64,000 bases of DNA, taken from the NCBI RefSeq assembly GCF_036763085.1, contig NZ_JBAIYU010000017.1, forward strand, positions 186,001 to 250,000, read 5' to 3'. The translations under genes were made by a program, and so were the position numbers. Positions within the stretch are counted from its first letter, which is position 1; each line of letters opens with the position of its first letter. The DNA comes from JBAIYU01 sp036763085 (GTDB taxonomy: Bacteria; Bacillota; Negativicutes; DSM-1736; Dendrosporobacteraceae). Below, piece by piece: positions 17,611 through 26,911 of this stretch. The notes beneath the pieces are model-generated. The model was not told the DNA's origin and searched no databases. It saw only the letters and a program-made list of their open reading frames with translations.

Positions 17611-18720
17611 TTGACCACTAGACCTAAGTTGCCCGATTTTATTATCTTTTTTTCAGTCTTAGCTTTACTAGGGATAGGCGTGGTGATGGTTTATAGTGCA
17701 AGCGCTGTTTCGGCCTATGTTAATTTTGATGATAGCTACTATTTTCTTAAACGGCAAATTATCTGGGCTACTTTAGGTCTATTAGCCATGGTATTTACAA
17801 TGAACATAGATTATCATGTTTGGCGTAAATTATCTAAACCTATTATGATCGCTACCCTAGTTTTATTAGTATTGGTATTAGTACCTGGACTGGGTAAAGT
17901 TGTAAATGGTGCAAGGCGGTGGTTAGGCTTTGGCTCAATTTATATTCAGCCATCTGAAATCGCAAAACTTAGTATGGTGCTCTTCTCAGCAACAAGCTTA
18001 GCTAAGCATCAAGACAAAATTAGCAACTTTGTAAAGGGGGTTGTGCCCCAGTTGTTGATGTTGTTGGTAGTGTTTGGACTCATACTAAAAGAACCTGACT
18101 TAGGGACTGCATTATCAATAGGTGGAACGGTGTTTGTTCTTTTATTTATTTCAGGTGCTAAAATCAAGCATTTAGGATCTTTAGGAGCAGTTGGTGTAGT
18201 AGGAATTATTGCTGCCGTGCTGTTTGAACCTTATCGTATGAAAAGACTGCTGGCTTTTAGTGACCCTTGGGCAGATCCCTTAGATACTGGTTATCACATT
18301 ATTCAGTCTCTTTATGCAATAGGTTCTGGCGGTTTGTTTGGGGTTGGGCTTGGGCGAAGTCGGGAAAAATTCCTTTACTTACCAGAGCCTCATACTGACT
18401 TTATCTTTGCTATATTGGGCGAGGAACTTGGTTTAATCGGCACCCTTGCTGTAATTTCACTATTTTTCTTATTTGCTTGGAGAGGGCTTAAAATTGCCAT
18501 GTCTGCTCCAGACATTTTTGGCAGCATTTTGGCAGCAGGACTAACAACTATGATTATGGTTCAAGCCCTTATGAATATTGCAGTAGTGACTGCCTCAATG
18601 CCTGTAACTGGAATACCTCTTCCATTCCTGAGTTTCGGTGGTTCAGCTTTGATATTTACTCTGGCAGGTGTTGGTATCTTATTAAATATATCTAGGTACG
18701 TCAGTAAAAATAGTTTATAG
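17611..18720 (+). CDS. ftsW: SEDS peptidoglycan glycosyltransferase FtsW/SpoVE
   Basis: Lipid II polymerase partner of the class B PBP at the septum. The 369-residue polytopic product has about ten membrane segments and SEDS motifs: VMVYSASAV, NGARRWLGFG, QPSEIAKLSMVLF with the catalytic-region Glu/Lys, LKEPDLGTALSI, GYHIIQSLYAIGSGGLFG, LPEPHTDFIFAILGEELG and GIPLPFLSFGGSALI. Its place between murD and murG matches spoVE in Bacillus; whether it serves division, sporulation or both cannot be decided, but it is the only SEDS gene in the window. Confidence 0.95.
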   Translation: MTTRPKLPDFIIFFSVLALLGIGVVMVYSASAVSAYVNFDDSYYFLKRQIIWATLGLLAMVFTMNIDYHVWRKLSKPIMIATLVLLVLVLVPGLGKVVNGARRWLGFGSIYIQPSEIAKLSMVLFSATSLAKHQDKISNFVKGVVPQLLMLLVVFGLILKEPDLGTALSIGGTVFVLLFISGAKIKHLGSLGAVGVVGIIAAVLFEPYRMKRLLAFSDPWADPLDTGYHIIQSLYAIGSGGLFGVGLGRSREKFLYLPEPHTDFIFAILGEELGLIGTLAVISLFFLFAWRGLKIAMSAPDIFGSILAAGLTTMIMVQALMNIAVVTASMPVTGIPLPFLSFGGSALIFTLAGVGILLNISRYVSKNSL

Positions 18721-18747
18721 ATAAAGGGGAAACGTAGGAGGCGTCGT

Positions 18748-19869
18748 TTGAAGATGCGAATAATTGTTTCTGGCGGGGGAACAGGTGGGCACATCTACCC
18801 CGCTATTACTTTGATTAAGGCAATTAAAAGTCTAAGGAATTCTTGTGAAATATTATATATTGGCACAAATGAAGGCTTAGAAGCAGATATAATTCCCAAG
18901 GAAGGTCTTCCTTTTGCTACTATTGAGGTGCGTGGATTAGCTCGAGAAATTTCACTAAAAAATGTAGCTACTGTACTTAAAACGTTTGGCAGTTTATGGC
19001 AGTCCAGAAGGCTGATTAGTCAGTTTAAACCCGATGTTGTTATTGGGACAGGCGGTTACGTTTGTGGTCCAGTACTACTTGCTGCTAGCTTAATGGGAAT
19101 TCCAACAATGATTCAAGAACAAAATGTTGTACCTGGTATAACTAATCGGATATTAGCTAAATTTGTCGATAAGATTGCTGTGGGCTATGCGGATGCAGCA
19201 AAACATTTTAATCGTAGTGCTAAAGTTGTTTTTACTGGCAATCCGATAAGGCCAGAGGTTCTTTCTGCTTTAAGAGAAGAAGGTATGAGTAAACTAGGGT
19301 TAGATCCTAAAAAGAAAACAATTTTAATATCTGGCGGAAGTCGGGGCGCACGAAGCATAAACACTGCCATGATTCAAGTTCATAAACATTATGCGGGAAA
19401 TAAGAATATTCAGCTATTGCATGTTACAGGAAAAAATGAGTATAATGACATAGTTGGAAATTTAATGCAAATTGGTATAGATACTGCCACAGCTGGAAAT
19501 ATTATCATTAAACCGTATCTTTACGATATGCCTAATGCACTAGCTGCAACAGATCTAGCTATTTTTAGGGCAGGCGCTATTGGTTTAGCAGAACTTACCT
19601 CTTTAGGTATACCTTCTATACTAATACCCTATCCGTATGCAGCTGAAAACCATCAGGAATTCAATGCTAGAGTTATGGAGCATCAGGGTGCCGCCGTTGT
19701 TATAAAGGATAACGAACTAAACGGAGAAAAACTAACCAAAGTCGTCGATGGATTGATTTTTGATAATGAAAGACTTAAAGTTATGGCTAAGGCTAGTAAA
19801 AGTTTAGGTCGGCCAGACGCCGCTGAACAAATAGCAAGGATGGCAATACTTCTTAGTAATTCACGCTAA
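18748..19869 (+). CDS. murG: UDP-GlcNAc:lipid I N-acetylglucosaminyltransferase MurG
   Basis: Peripheral membrane GT28 enzyme that turns lipid I into lipid II. The 373-residue product has VSGGGTGGHIYPAI at the N-terminus, GTGGYVCGPV, QEQNVVPGITNR, the C-domain ISGGSRGARSIN, and FRAGAIGLAELTSLGIPSI with PYPYAAENHQ. The TTG start at 18748 has AGGAGG six bases before it; an ATG two codons later is a less well placed alternative. A small hairpin lies after the stop and murC follows 88 bp on. Confidence 0.96.
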   Translation: MKMRIIVSGGGTGGHIYPAITLIKAIKSLRNSCEILYIGTNEGLEADIIPKEGLPFATIEVRGLAREISLKNVATVLKTFGSLWQSRRLISQFKPDVVIGTGGYVCGPVLLAASLMGIPTMIQEQNVVPGITNRILAKFVDKIAVGYADAAKHFNRSAKVVFTGNPIRPEVLSALREEGMSKLGLDPKKKTILISGGSRGARSINTAMIQVHKHYAGNKNIQLLHVTGKNEYNDIVGNLMQIGIDTATAGNIIIKPYLYDMPNALAATDLAIFRAGAIGLAELTSLGIPSILIPYPYAAENHQEFNARVMEHQGAAVVIKDNELNGEKLTKVVDGLIFDNERLKVMAKASKSLGRPDAAEQIARMAILLSNSR

Positions 19870-19892
19870 TACGGATTGTAACAATCCGTATT
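19868..19892 (+). terminator. Small hairpin between murG and murC
   Basis: Inverted repeat AATACGGATT/AATCCGTATT with a 5-nt loop and no good T run; it may only reduce readthrough or stabilise the upstream message. Confidence 0.35.
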
Positions 19893-19957
19893 ATATTTGC
19901 ATACAATAACAACACATTAAGAGGAATGTTGCGGCGCAAGAAAGGGGAGAAATTTTT

Positions 19958-21334
19958 TTGCTGAATAATATAAAACATACTCATTTTGTCGGCATTGGTG
20001 GTTCCGGCATGAGCGCAATTGCAAAAATATTATTAGAAAAAGGGTACACTGTCTCAGGGTCAGACTTGAATAAATCTGACACTACAAATAAGCTTGAAAA
20101 AATGGGTGCAAAAATTTACTTAGGCCATAGTGGAGACAATATTAGTAATATTGATGCTTTAATTGTATCTACAGCTATTCCACAAAACAATCCAGAAGTT
20201 ATAAAGGCTAAAGAAAAAGGGATAAAAATTCTTCACAGGTCAGATGTTGTGGCTTACCTTATGAACGGGTCTGAAGGTATCGCAGTTGCTGGTGCTCACG
20301 GAAAAACTACTACTACATCTATGGTTGCAGTCATGCTAGAAAAGGCCGGTATAGATCCAACTATCATAATTGGTGGAGAATTAGATTATCTTGGAAGCAA
20401 TGCAAAACTCGGAAATGGAAAATATTTAGTTGCCGAAGCTGACGAAAGTGACGGATCATTTTTGAAGCTTTCTCCTCAGATAGCAATAGTTACAAATATC
20501 GAAAATGATCATATGGATTACTATGGAACTATGGAAAATATACTTCAAACGTTTAACGAATTTCTACAAAGACTTCCTAAACGTGATGGATTAGCAGTTC
20601 TGTGCTTTGATAATTCTTATGTGCGGGATATTGCCCAGCATTTAGAATGTCCATTTATTTCTTATGCAGTAGATCAAACTGCGGATTACACAGCAAGAAA
20701 TATAAAAACACAAGGTGCATTGACACTGTTTGATGTTTATAAATATGATGAATTACTTGGCACAATTAAACTAAATGTGCCAGGAAAACATAATATTGCA
20801 AATGCCCTTGCGACAATTGCGGTTGGTGAAAAAGTAGGTCTAAGTTTTAGTCAGATAGCTGACGGACTGTCTATTTTTAATGGTGCCAAACGTCGCTTTC
20901 AAACTAAAGCAAGAATAAATGGTGTTTGGATAGTTGACGATTATGCCCATCATCCAACCGAAATTACTACAACCTTGCAAGCCGCTCGACAAACTGATCC
21001 TAAAAGACTCATTTGCGTATTTCAGCCACATCGTTATTCGAGAACTAAGTTTTTAAGGACAGAATTTGGTGGTGCTTTTACTCCTGCCGACTTACTTGTT
21101 TTAACGGATGTCTATGCAGCCGGAGAAGAACAGATACCCGGTATAAATGGGGAGGTAATAAAGGAGGAGGTTGAGTACCAAACGAATAATAAGGTAGTTT
21201 ATATTCAGGATAAAAATAAAATACCTCGTTATTTAAGTGAAATAGTTGAACCGGGAGATTTGGTTATTACTATGGGGGCAGGCGATATTTACCTTGCCGG
21301 AGAAAAACTTGTAGAAAGTCTAGTTGAGCAGTAA
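19958..21334 (+). CDS. murC: UDP-MurNAc:L-alanine ligase MurC
   Basis: Adds L-alanine to UDP-MurNAc, the first stem-peptide residue. The 458-residue product shows HFVGIGGSGMSAIA, VSGSDLN, STAIP, P-loop AGAHGKTTTTSM, EADESDGSFL, NIENDHMDYYG, NVPGKHNIANALA, DDYAHHPTEI and FQPHRYSRTK. TTG start with AAAGGGGAGA upstream. In many genomes murB follows murC; here murA follows directly, so UDP-MurNAc formation must depend on a MurB encoded elsewhere. Confidence 0.97.
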   Translation: MLNNIKHTHFVGIGGSGMSAIAKILLEKGYTVSGSDLNKSDTTNKLEKMGAKIYLGHSGDNISNIDALIVSTAIPQNNPEVIKAKEKGIKILHRSDVVAYLMNGSEGIAVAGAHGKTTTTSMVAVMLEKAGIDPTIIIGGELDYLGSNAKLGNGKYLVAEADESDGSFLKLSPQIAIVTNIENDHMDYYGTMENILQTFNEFLQRLPKRDGLAVLCFDNSYVRDIAQHLECPFISYAVDQTADYTARNIKTQGALTLFDVYKYDELLGTIKLNVPGKHNIANALATIAVGEKVGLSFSQIADGLSIFNGAKRRFQTKARINGVWIVDDYAHHPTEITTTLQAARQTDPKRLICVFQPHRYSRTKFLRTEFGGAFTPADLLVLTDVYAAGEEQIPGINGEVIKEEVEYQTNNKVVYIQDKNKIPRYLSEIVEPGDLVITMGAGDIYLAGEKLVESLVEQ

Positions 21335-21393
21335 AAAATTTCCATGTAAGATATGATGTTTGGGTGATTGTGCTTTTCTTAGGAGGGGAGACG

Positions 21394-22641
21394 ATGGAAA
21401 AATTAATCGTCACTGGAGAAGTACAACTAACTGGTAATATTCGGATTAGTGGGGCGAAAAATGCAACGCTGCCAATCATGGCTGCAACTCTACTATGCTC
21501 AGGGGTTAGTGTTCTCCATGATGTGCCACACTTGAGTGATATAAAAGCTATGCAGGATATTCTGGAATTGTTAGGTGCTAAGATTACTAGGGACGGATCA
21601 GCGGTCATAATTGATACGTCGGGTGTAAGCAAACAGGAGATACCAGAACACCTTATGCGCGAGATGCGTGCATCTGTATTTCTAATGGGACCCTTATTAG
21701 GAAAGTTCCGCAAAGTTAGAGTCTCATATCCGGGGGGGTGCGCGATTGGACCGCGCCCAATAGATTTACATATCAAAGCTCTTGAAAAACTTGGTGCAAA
21801 GATATGCGAGAGTTTTGGATATATTGAAGCCGAAGCAGGCCAATTAACTGGAGCTGAAATACATTTTGATTTTCCAAGTGTTGGAGCTACAGAGAATGCA
21901 ATGATGGCTGCCGTTTTAGCTAAAGGTACTAGTGTAATACGGAATGCCGCTAGAGAACCAGAGATTATTGACTTGCAAGATTTTCTTAATAAAATGGGAG
22001 CAAAGATCAGAGGCGCTGGCACTGATACAATTCGTATCGATGGTGTTCAAAAACTATATCCTACAGAGCATATCATTATGCCAGACAGAATTCAGGCAGG
22101 CACGTTCTTAATTGCTGGTGCAATTACAAGAGGTGATATTGCTGTAGAAAATATTCAGCCTGAATACTTATTTTCGGTTACTAACAAACTGGAAGAACTT
22201 GGTGCAACTATTGCAACATCAACTGACAGCATAAGAATTAAAGCCGGGGAGCTTCGGGGTGGAGATATTAAAACTCTGCCGTTTCCGGGCTTTCCTACCG
22301 ACTTACAAGCGCCAATATTATCTTTATTAACTGTTGCTAAAGGAACTAGTATTGTAACTGAAACTATTTTTGAGAATCGCTTCAAGCATGTGGATGAACT
22401 TACACGTATGGGAGCCAGAATAAAAGTAGAAGGTAGGACGGCTATAATTCGTGGTGTGCCAAGAATGACTGGGGCTGTTGTGGCAGCTCCGGACCTCAGA
22501 GCTGGTGGGGCTTTAGTATTAGCTGCTCTAGCTGCACAAGGCGTTTCGGAGATAGAACAGGTGTATCATATTGATAGAGGGTATGAGCAATTAGAGCTAA
22601 AGTTGCAGAGCCTCGGTGCCCGCATCATCCGCTCAAAATAG
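21394..22641 (+). CDS. murA: UDP-GlcNAc 1-carboxyvinyltransferase MurA
   Basis: Transfers enolpyruvate from PEP to UDP-GlcNAc, the first committed step of peptidoglycan synthesis. The 415-residue product has ISGAKNATLPIMAA with the Lys-Asn pair, the active-site loop SYPGGCAIGPRPIDLH whose Cys is the fosfomycin target, FPSVGATENAMMAA, MPDRIQAGTFL and FPTDLQAP. Start at 21394 is set by AGGAGGGG five bases upstream. Full length. Firmicutes often carry two MurA paralogues; which one this is cannot be told. Confidence 0.96.
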   Translation: MEKLIVTGEVQLTGNIRISGAKNATLPIMAATLLCSGVSVLHDVPHLSDIKAMQDILELLGAKITRDGSAVIIDTSGVSKQEIPEHLMREMRASVFLMGPLLGKFRKVRVSYPGGCAIGPRPIDLHIKALEKLGAKICESFGYIEAEAGQLTGAEIHFDFPSVGATENAMMAAVLAKGTSVIRNAAREPEIIDLQDFLNKMGAKIRGAGTDTIRIDGVQKLYPTEHIIMPDRIQAGTFLIAGAITRGDIAVENIQPEYLFSVTNKLEELGATIATSTDSIRIKAGELRGGDIKTLPFPGFPTDLQAPILSLLTVAKGTSIVTETIFENRFKHVDELTRMGARIKVEGRTAIIRGVPRMTGAVVAAPDLRAGGALVLAALAAQGVSEIEQVYHIDRGYEQLELKLQSLGARIIRSK

Positions 22642-22653
22642 GGGGATGTATTT

Positions 22654-23583
22654 ATGAAAAACAAAAAAATAGCAGTATTGATGGGTGGGCCATCTGCTGA
22701 GCGCGAAGTGTCGCTGAACACAGGAAGCGCTATTTTAAATGCTTTGTTAGATAAAGGTTATAATGCAATAGGATTGGACTTAGAGCCAAATCGGATTTTC
22801 GAGCAATTACTAGCAAATAATATTGAAGTTGTGTTTAATGCTATCCATGGCAAGTATGGTGAGGATGGTGTTCTTCAGGGAGTTTTTGAACTGTTGAATA
22901 TACCTTATACTGGTTCGGGATTGCTAGCAAGTGCGATGGCTATGGATAAGGCAATATCAAAGCGGATGTTCTTAAGTGCTGATATACCAACTCCAAGATC
23001 GAGACTTTATGATAAGGATAAAAGTAAGCAAGATATAACTTTAGAAGTTTCAGCTGAGTTTGGAATTCCCGTTGTTGTTAAATCATCAGCCCAAGGATCG
23101 AGTATTGGTGTAACGATTGTGGAAAGCGAAAGCCAACTTCCTGAAGCAATTAATCAAGCTTTTGAATACAGTGATAGTATACTAGTTGAGGAATTTGTAG
23201 TAGGTAAAGAAGTTACTGTTGCTGTTTGGGGCGACCAAAACCCGCAGGCATTGCCAATAATTGAGATTGTTCCTTTTTCAGGCAAATATGACTATAAGTC
23301 AAAGTATACAAGAGGAGCTACCGAATACATAATACCTGCTAAAATAGATCAGGAAACAGTGAGCAGTGTTAATCAAGCTGCCAATGCGGCATATAAAATT
23401 TTAGGATGCAGAGGAATTGCCAGAGTAGATATCATTATAGATAAACAAAATAAACCGTACGTGTTAGAAGTTAATACAATACCTGGTATGACGGCGACAA
23501 GTTTGGTACCAAAGTCGGCTGCTGCCGCGGGAATTAGTTTTGCTGACTTATGTGAGCGATTATTATTATCAGCGACAGTTTAA
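22654..23583 (+). CDS. ddl: D-alanine--D-alanine ligase
   Basis: ATP-grasp enzyme that joins two D-alanines for MurF. The 309-residue product has LMGGPSAEREVSLNTG, FNAIHGKYGEDG, GLLASAMAMDK, PVVVKSSAQGSSIGV, the EVTVAVWG strand, RGATEYIIPA and VLEVNTIPGMT with the metal ligands. The Y of K-Y-G-E-D-G and the S-E-R triad are of D-Ala-D-Ala rather than D-Ala-D-Lac type. It follows murA by 12 bp and is followed by a terminator, so it closes the first transcription unit of the cluster. Confidence 0.95.
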   Translation: MKNKKIAVLMGGPSAEREVSLNTGSAILNALLDKGYNAIGLDLEPNRIFEQLLANNIEVVFNAIHGKYGEDGVLQGVFELLNIPYTGSGLLASAMAMDKAISKRMFLSADIPTPRSRLYDKDKSKQDITLEVSAEFGIPVVVKSSAQGSSIGVTIVESESQLPEAINQAFEYSDSILVEEFVVGKEVTVAVWGDQNPQALPIIEIVPFSGKYDYKSKYTRGATEYIIPAKIDQETVSSVNQAANAAYKILGCRGIARVDIIIDKQNKPYVLEVNTIPGMTATSLVPKSAAAAGISFADLCERLLLSATV

Positions 23584-23591
23584 TAATATCA

Positions 23592-23624
23592 GGCAGCATA
23601 TGGTTATGCTGTCTTTTTTTTTTA
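23592..23624 (+). terminator. Rho-independent terminator after ddl
   Basis: Stem GCAGCATA/TATGCTGT with a short loop and a run of ten T. Confidence 0.8.
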
Positions 23625-23626
23625 GT

Positions 23627-23655
23627 TTATCTTACGACTAAAGCTGGTGTATAAT
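23627..23655 (+). promoter_or_regulatory. Possible promoter before ftsQ
   Basis: A perfect TATAAT at 23650 with a poor -35 region (TTATCT) 17 bp upstream. It lies between the ddl terminator and ftsQ, where a new start is needed. Confidence 0.45.
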
Positions 23656-23689
23656 TACTTCTGTGGGTTGAGAAGGTTGGCAAGGATGG

Positions 23690-24454
23690 GTGATCCTAAT
23701 ATTGAAGATGGATAGACTAGAGTATAAGCCTCCAGATAAGCAAAAAGATTTAAAGAAAGTGTTTCCCAGTCTAATTTTGATATTAATAATTCTTATTGCC
23801 GGGTTTTTGTTTATGAACTCATCAAGTTTTAATATGAAATCTGTTATTGTTCAAGGAAATAAATATATGTCTGAAGAAGAGGTAATTCGCATTGCGGGGC
23901 TGCCTGACAATATAAATATTCTAAGATTAAATACCTCTGAAATCAAAACTAGGCTTTCACATGACCTTCGAATAGCTGAAGCGGAAGTTTCAAGACAATT
24001 TCCTGGAACAGTAGTTCTCAAAATTGCTGAGAGGAAACCTATAGCTTATGTCGCCAGCAGCTATGGTTTTATGGAGATTGATAAGCAAGGAATTATCCTA
24101 GCTGTGTACAAGAATTTAAAGAAAGTTAGTGTACCGATGATCACGGGTGTTAGGCTGGAATCTGGTTATGTTGGGGATCAGGTACAAAACCAAGCTATAC
24201 AATATATATTAAATTATTTATCAAACCTAGATGAGCAAACAATTAATAACCTATCGGAAATTAACTTCAGCTCATCCGGATCTATGTTTGCATATACTAA
24301 TAACTCAGTGCAGATTCGGATTGGAACTAACGAAAATTTGGCTGATAAAGCTAATTTAACGAAAGATATATTAAAAGAAATAACAGAAAAGAAACTAATC
24401 GTTGATTATATTGACTTGAGTTATTCTTCTCCATTTATTAAATTTAAAAATTAG
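23690..24454 (+). CDS. ftsQ: Cell division protein FtsQ/DivIB
   Basis: Bitopic divisome protein; the extracytoplasmic POTRA domain binds FtsL/DivIC. The roughly 250-residue product has a short cytoplasmic part, one membrane helix (LILILIILIAGFLFMNSS), then the POTRA fold (FNMKSVIVQGNKYMSEEEVI) and the beta domain with RQFPGTVVLKIAERKPIAYV and DKQGIIL. The start is uncertain: GTG 23690, TTG 23702 and ATG 23708 are in frame and an AAGGATGGG site sits just before the first. The DUF881 gene follows in 17 bp. Confidence 0.9.
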   Translation: MILILKMDRLEYKPPDKQKDLKKVFPSLILILIILIAGFLFMNSSSFNMKSVIVQGNKYMSEEEVIRIAGLPDNINILRLNTSEIKTRLSHDLRIAEAEVSRQFPGTVVLKIAERKPIAYVASSYGFMEIDKQGIILAVYKNLKKVSVPMITGVRLESGYVGDQVQNQAIQYILNYLSNLDEQTINNLSEINFSSSGSMFAYTNNSVQIRIGTNENLADKANLTKDILKEITEKKLIVDYIDLSYSSPFIKFKN

Positions 24455-24471
24455 GAAAGGGGGATGGCAAA

Positions 24472-25161
24472 ATGTTCGCTGTGAGACAGGGACAAGCTGC
24501 AATTGCTTTAGTATGCGTTGTTTTAGGAATAATGCTTGCAGTTCAGTTCCGTACCACTCAAGATATTCGTTCAACTGTGCCTTTTCAGAGAATAGAGGAT
24601 TTGTCACAGAGATTAAGCCAAACTGAAAAAGAACGAGATGCTTTGTTAAAGGAAGTGCACACACTAAGGCAGACCTCTGGCAGTGCAAATGGGCTTGAGT
24701 CTGAGCTTATCAAACTAGGTGCTGGAGTAGTTGCGTTGCAGGGGCCAGGCGTTGTTGTTACGATTGATGACAGCAAACGTCCTTCTAAGCCTGGTGACAA
24801 TCCTAATCTGTATTTAATTCACGATGACGATATTTTGAAAGTAATAAATGAGTTAAGGGCTGCGGGGGCGGAGGCTATATCTATTAACGAACAGCGGCTT
24901 ATAGCTACTTCCGAAATTAGATGTGCTGGACCGACATTATCGGTTAATAATACCCGATATTCTCCTCCGTATGATATTAGAGCAATTGGCGATCCACAAA
25001 CCTTGGAAAACTCGCTTAAAATGAGGGGCGGAGTAGTGGAGACACTGCAGTTTTGGGGTATTCAAGTTACAATTAAAACAGCGGAAGATGTATTTATTCC
25101 TTCATACAAAGGAACCTTCCGATTTGAATTAGCCAAACCGGTAAAGGAGGTTGGTAAATAG
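24472..25161 (+). CDS. DUF881 family membrane-anchored protein (YlxW/YlxX-like)
   Basis: Function unknown; these genes regularly sit between ftsQ/divIB and sbp in Firmicutes. The 229-residue product has one N-terminal membrane helix (AAIALVCVVLGIMLAVQF), a coiled-coil stretch (RIEDLSQRLSQTEKERDALL, residues 41-60), and the DUF881 domain with GPGVVVTIDDS, LIHDDDILKVINELRAAGAE, ISINEQRL and IGDPQTLENSL. Only one copy is present; Bacillus has two (ylxW, ylxX). The stop overlaps the sbp start by one base. Confidence 0.9.
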   Translation: MFAVRQGQAAIALVCVVLGIMLAVQFRTTQDIRSTVPFQRIEDLSQRLSQTEKERDALLKEVHTLRQTSGSANGLESELIKLGAGVVALQGPGVVVTIDDSKRPSKPGDNPNLYLIHDDDILKVINELRAAGAEAISINEQRLIATSEIRCAGPTLSVNNTRYSPPYDIRAIGDPQTLENSLKMRGGVVETLQFWGIQVTIKTAEDVFIPSYKGTFRFELAKPVKEVGK

Positions 25162-25490
25162 TGGCTTTACCTATTGCCGGTCTGATTGTTGGCGTTATCA
25201 TAGGACTCATTTTTCCTATTAGTATACCTGTGGAATACGCAAAGTTTATGTCCGTTGCTTTGCTAGCTTCTTTAGATTCAGTATTTGGAGGCTTACGTGC
25301 GGGCGCAGAAGAACGCTTTGACAATACAGTTTTTATAACAGGCTTTTTTACCAATGCTTTATTAGCGGCTGGTCTGGTTTATGTTGGTGAACGATTAGGG
25401 ATTGATTTATATTTTGTTGCCTTATTAGCTTTCGGATTGCGCATATTTCAAAATTTAGCAATTATACGTAGGTATTTTTTAAAAAAATAG
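25161..25490 (+). CDS. sbp: Small basic protein (DUF1290)
   Basis: A 109-residue membrane protein of unknown function that accompanies ftsA-ftsZ in Gram-positive-type clusters. It has three predicted membrane segments, with the conserved FGGLRAGAEERFDN loop between the first and second and LGIDLYFVALLAFGLRIFQN at the end. Start GTG overlaps the DUF881 stop (TAGTG), implying coupled translation. The last codons form part of the 26-bp terminator stem that follows. Confidence 0.92.
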   Translation: MALPIAGLIVGVIIGLIFPISIPVEYAKFMSVALLASLDSVFGGLRAGAEERFDNTVFITGFFTNALLAAGLVYVGERLGIDLYFVALLAFGLRIFQNLAIIRRYFLKK

Positions 25491-25544
25491 TTATATACAC
25501 AAAAACAACCGTTAAATCTAACGGTTGTTTTTGTGTATATAACT
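25489..25544. terminator. Very long perfect terminator hairpin after sbp
   Basis: 26-bp stem without mismatch, 4-nt loop AATC, including the sbp stop codon's last two bases. The T tract lies inside the 3' arm (GTTGTTTTTGTG), so it could act in both directions. Confidence 0.75.
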
Positions 25545-25686
25545 ATTAGCGGTGAAGAGCTGATATTACTAGGACTTTAGTACAAATTTACTAAAATACT
25601 TATATTTTCTTTGTAACAAAAAAAGGGAATATGCTACTTCTGTTGAAACATATGGAAAGAAACATAATGTTTGTGAGGGACAGGTT

Positions 25687-26877
25687 ATGGGTAAGCCAGG
25701 TGTTTTAGCTATCGATATAGGGACATCTTTTATTAAAGTTTTCTCTGGGTCAAGTGATAGCAGTGGAAATGTATTAATTTACGGAAATGGAATCATCTCA
25801 ACTAAGGGTTTTTCTAAAGGTGTGATAACTAATCAAAACGAAATGATTACTTCTATAAGTCAGGCGGTAGAATGTGCTTTTGCCGCAGATAATATAGTGA
25901 CAAAACAGGCTTATATTGGCATTAGCGGTATGGGAGTAGAATTTCATGAGGCTATCGGAAGTATAGCTTTAAAAATCGATGAAACTATATCTAATAGTGA
26001 TATAGATAAAGTTTATCGCGCTGCCGTACTTGCTTTAATACCAGATGAACTTGAGGTCCTTCATGTTTTGCCGAAAACCTTTAAAGTGGATGGTATTGCT
26101 TCACCTTCCCCTATAGGGAGTAAAGGTAAACATTTGGAGGCTGAAGTACAGATAATAACAATACCCAAAGCTATTCTTACTGAATTAGTACGAGGAGTTG
26201 AATCAGCTGGGGTTAATGTTTCTGGTGTTATCTCAAATACTTATGCTTTAGGAGAATCTATTGGGGATATTTCTCCGCCAAAACCATGTGTAGTTTTTGA
26301 TATTGGGGCGGGGCACACTGATGTTATTCTAGCAAATAACGGGCAGATTCACGCTGCTTACTCATTACCGCTCGGTGGAGATTATATAACATGGGACCTA
26401 ATGCATGGACTTGATATAAATAATGAACATGCGGAAGCAATTAAACGCTATTATAGTAAATTAGACAAAGAACTGTTTGGTAATGAGGTTATTTTAGATT
26501 GTAATGATTTTGGAACAACTGATAAAAATATTCCATATGATTTTTTGAATAAGATTATCGAGAGCAGAGTGGACGAAATAGTTAATTTAATCTGTGAGTA
26601 CATCAAACCCAAAATAACTGGATTTGATTGCGAAGAGATTTATATTACTGGTGGCTGTTCTGCTATGAATAGTTTTGCTGAGCGTCTTGAAGTTAATTTC
26701 GGAATACCTGTGAAAAGGTTTGTACCTGCCGGAATGCCTCAAGAATATTCAAACCCGGTTAATACTGCGTGTTACGGTATTACACGCTATGCAGTAAGGA
26801 ATATACCCGTTTATGAAGATGATTCGAATTCTTGGAGTTCTATTATAAAAAAAGTTAGGAAATTTTTAAAAAACTAA
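25687..26877 (+). CDS. ftsA: Cell division protein FtsA
   Basis: Actin-like ATPase that tethers FtsZ filaments to the membrane. The 396-residue product has the phosphate-1 motif VLAIDIGTSFIKV, AYIGISGMGVEF, HVLPKTFKVDG in the 1C region, phosphate-2 VVFDIGAGHTDVIL, and the adenosine motif IYITGGCSAMN. It ends in an amphipathic stretch, SIIKKVRKFLKN, the membrane-targeting helix. It is somewhat divergent from Bacillus FtsA but complete. ftsZ begins 34 bp later with AAGGAGGAC; the pair probably has its own promoter, as the sbp terminator lies upstream, but none was convincing. Confidence 0.95.
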   Translation: MGKPGVLAIDIGTSFIKVFSGSSDSSGNVLIYGNGIISTKGFSKGVITNQNEMITSISQAVECAFAADNIVTKQAYIGISGMGVEFHEAIGSIALKIDETISNSDIDKVYRAAVLALIPDELEVLHVLPKTFKVDGIASPSPIGSKGKHLEAEVQIITIPKAILTELVRGVESAGVNVSGVISNTYALGESIGDISPPKPCVVFDIGAGHTDVILANNGQIHAAYSLPLGGDYITWDLMHGLDINNEHAEAIKRYYSKLDKELFGNEVILDCNDFGTTDKNIPYDFLNKIIESRVDEIVNLICEYIKPKITGFDCEEIYITGGCSAMNSFAERLEVNFGIPVKRFVPAGMPQEYSNPVNTACYGITRYAVRNIPVYEDDSNSWSSIIKKVRKFLKN

Positions 26878-26911
26878 TACGCTGCAGTAATATTTAAGGA
26901 GGACATTTAAA

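Noticed and set aside
21270..22022. 250-codon minus-strand frame opposite murA
   Set aside because: Shadow of the well-supported murA gene; no ribosome site and no recognisable domain.
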